DNA of 64,000 nt, from the NCBI RefSeq assembly GCF_000621865.1, contig NZ_JHXE01000008.1:124001-188000 (forward strand), read 5' to 3'. The stretch is from Pseudobutyrivibrio sp. MD2005. GTDB taxonomy: Bacteria; Bacillota; Clostridia; Lachnospirales; Lachnospiraceae. Under the pieces are notes generated by a model. The model ran no database searches and was not told the DNA's origin. It was given only the letters and a program-made list of their open reading frames with translations. The position numbers were made by a program, and so were the translations under genes. Below, piece after piece: positions 62,486-64,000 of the stretch; position 1 is the first letter of the stretch; each line of letters opens with the position of its first letter.

Positions 62486-64000
62486 TTAATTACTAGGACC
62501 ATTGTATTGCACGCATAGCTGTGTAATATCATCAAACTGTGTTGCATCACCAACAAACTTTTCTATTTCTTCGGTAACTGCTTCTAGTGTGTCTTTTGGA
62601 TTATTATATTCTTCTTTATTTAATACCTCTAAAAGATTATCCATTCCAAAGAATACTTCTTCCTCGTTTGCAGCCTCGGTAACACCATCTGTGTACTGAT
62701 AAATGAAATCTCCTGGCTCCAATTTGAATGTGTAATCTTCGTATGTACTCTCCTCCATAATTCCCAGAGGCAAGTTGTGCTTATCCTTATAATACTCGTA
62801 TTTACCGTTCTTTCTTTTGATTACAGGATACTCGTGCCCTGCATTTGTTGCAATTACATCACCTGTATTTAAATCAAGAATTGCAAGCCAAACAGTAACA
62901 AACATGTCTGCGTCATTTTTTATGCACAACTGCTGATTAACAAATGAAAGTATTTTTGCAGGGCTTTGACTACCACTTAGCATGGATCTATTCTTAATCA
63001 ATATTTTGGAAACCATCATAAACATGGCCCCTGGAATGCTCTTTCCTGACACATCTGCCGTAACAAGGGCTAGATGATTTTCATCTATTAAGAAGAAATC
63101 GTAAAAATCTCCACCTACTTCCTTTGCCGGGTGCATGGATGCGTATATATCAAAATCGGTTCTATCTGGAAATGCTGGGAAATTATTTGGCAGCGCTGAT
63201 TCCTGAATTCTTGTGGCTATTCCAAGCTCTGTTCCAAGTCTCTCTTTATCAGCGGTAACTTCCTTTACCTCTTCGATGTAGCCTTCCATCCTGCTGATCA
63301 GTGCCTGGAAGCTCTCTGCCAGCTTTCTAGTCTCATCTCCTACTGTTTCATTCCATTCGAAGGTAAGGTTGTCCCCCTCTATTGCTGAAACCTTTTCTGA
63401 AAGCAGTATAATTGGACCAACTATTTCATCTGCCATAAATACTGCTATAAATATTGACACTATAATCAGCAATCCGCCGATTATTCCAAGCATCAAAATC
63501 AGCTTTTTGAAAATCTTATCAATATTCTGTTCTGTAGCAAGTGATTCCTCAGACATTTTTTCTAGCAAGCTATTTGTAGATGCAAAAACTTCTTCCTTAG
63601 GAAGCATTACTACAAGTGCCCACTGTACAGCATCTATAGGTGCATAGGCTCCGCAGTATTCCATACCATCTAATGTGAAATAACCTACTCCATTTGCCCC
63701 ACCCATACCGTCGCGAACAATCTGGTTTAGTTCTTTATTGTTAGTTTCTCTCCAATCAGTGTTTGCGTTTTCTTCAGACACTTCAAATGAACCTGATTCA
63801 ACTGATGAGTAAACAAGCTGACCTTCGCTATTAACAATTATTACAATGCCGCCTTCTCCAACATCCGTTGTTTCAACAAGCTGGCTTAACTCGTCTAAGT
63901 ATATTCCAGCGCAGGCAACACCTTTCAATTCATCACCCTTGTAAACCGGTGTTCCACACATAACAGCGATTCTATCGCCATTTGCCTCTCGTACAATGTT
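62486..64000 (-). CDS. SpoIIE-family (PP2C) phosphatase with Cache and HAMP regions, N-terminus cut
   Basis: The frame is open to the right edge, so the N-terminus is missing. Visible: the second half of an extracellular Cache-type sensor domain, a membrane span (LILMLGIIGGLLIIVSIFIA), a HAMP linker with coiled coil, and a PP2C/SpoIIE domain with the metal motifs EVGGDFYDF, LVTADVSGKSIPGAMF, TNAGHEYP and YTDGVTEA. It removes phosphate from the STAS protein in reply to an outside ligand. First visible gene of the unit that also holds the response regulator and the AAA+ ATPase. Confidence 0.93.
   Translation of the reverse strand, partial: NIVREANGDRIAVMCGTPVYKGDELKGVACAGIYLDELSQLVETTDVGEGGIVIIVNSEGQLVYSSVESGSFEVSEENANTDWRETNNKELNQIVRDGMGGANGVGYFTLDGMEYCGAYAPIDAVQWALVVMLPKEEVFASTNSLLEKMSEESLATEQNIDKIFKKLILMLGIIGGLLIIVSIFIAVFMADEIVGPIILLSEKVSAIEGDNLTFEWNETVGDETRKLAESFQALISRMEGYIEEVKEVTADKERLGTELGIATRIQESALPNNFPAFPDRTDFDIYASMHPAKEVGGDFYDFFLIDENHLALVTADVSGKSIPGAMFMMVSKILIKNRSMLSGSQSPAKILSFVNQQLCIKNDADMFVTVWLAILDLNTGDVIATNAGHEYPVIKRKNGKYEYYKDKHNLPLGIMEESTYEDYTFKLEPGDFIYQYTDGVTEAANEEEVFFGMDNLLEVLNKEEYNNPKDTLEAVTEEIEKFVGDATQFDDITQLCVQYNGPSN

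Noticed and set aside
14446-62486. Classical type VI secretion system
   Set aside because: No TssJ, TssL, TssM or ClpV-type proteins; the sheath is a single phage-like protein, and hub and spike are separate genes instead of one VgrG.

Overview
The window is an AT-rich stretch from a Gram-positive (monoderm) anaerobe, most likely a Lachnospiraceae member of the Butyrivibrio/Pseudobutyrivibrio kind. This rests on codon and base composition, a tetrahydrofolate riboswitch upstream of folate genes, luxS/mtnN, and SpoIIE/STAS signalling genes. No tRNA, rRNA, CRISPR array or insertion sequence was seen.

Left part (1-10.2 kb, all minus strand) is housekeeping and transport. It holds the end-truncated adenylation enzyme, a MATE-type exporter with an RsbW-like tail, mtnN-luxS (activated methyl cycle and AI-2), and a folate operon (HD hydrolase - folP - folB/folK fusion) behind a THF riboswitch. 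A polar amino acid ABC transporter follows, with three binding modules fused to the permease and a second RsbW-like tail on the ATPase.

From 10.3 to 14.4 kb two plus-strand genes encode an AAA+ ATPase and a large protein with PI3/4-kinase-like catalytic motifs. I infer that the second is a cargo protein of the system to its right.

From 14.4 to 64 kb (all minus strand) lies a complete contractile injection system (CIS) of the eCIS/phage-tail-like type: sheath, two tubes, hub, spike, PAAR-like tip, gp25, two baseplate J proteins, gpI-like protein, DUF4255 cap and AAA+ ATPase. It is arranged in three transcription units read leftwards. Unit 1 (64-57.6 kb, start outside the window) carries a SpoIIE phosphatase, STAS protein, OmpR-type regulator, a histidine-kinase-like ATPase, an SH3b protein and the AAA+ ATPase, and ends in a strong terminator. 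Unit 2 (57.5-43.5 kb) holds four large coiled-coil or partly hydrophobic proteins interleaved with GNAT-fold proteins, a soluble histidine kinase and a cNMP-domain protein; I read it as a duplicated cargo/adaptor region. Unit 3 (43.0-14.4 kb) encodes the structural particle plus an unusual membrane module: a TolC-like secreted coiled-coil protein, a MORN-repeat protein, a class III cyclase-like protein and two single-span proteins.

I saw no receptor-binding tail fibre and no capsid, portal or terminase gene, so the machine is probably a CIS tied to the producer's own envelope rather than a prophage or a freely released bacteriocin. Units 2 and 3 share a near-identical promoter block with two CTTTA heptamers 11 bp apart, the layout bound by OmpR/PhoB regulators. 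This suggests that the regulator in unit 1 switches cargo and machine on together. Between units 2 and 3 is an array of four ACTACATA...TATGTAGT palindromes, one of which is the terminator of unit 2.
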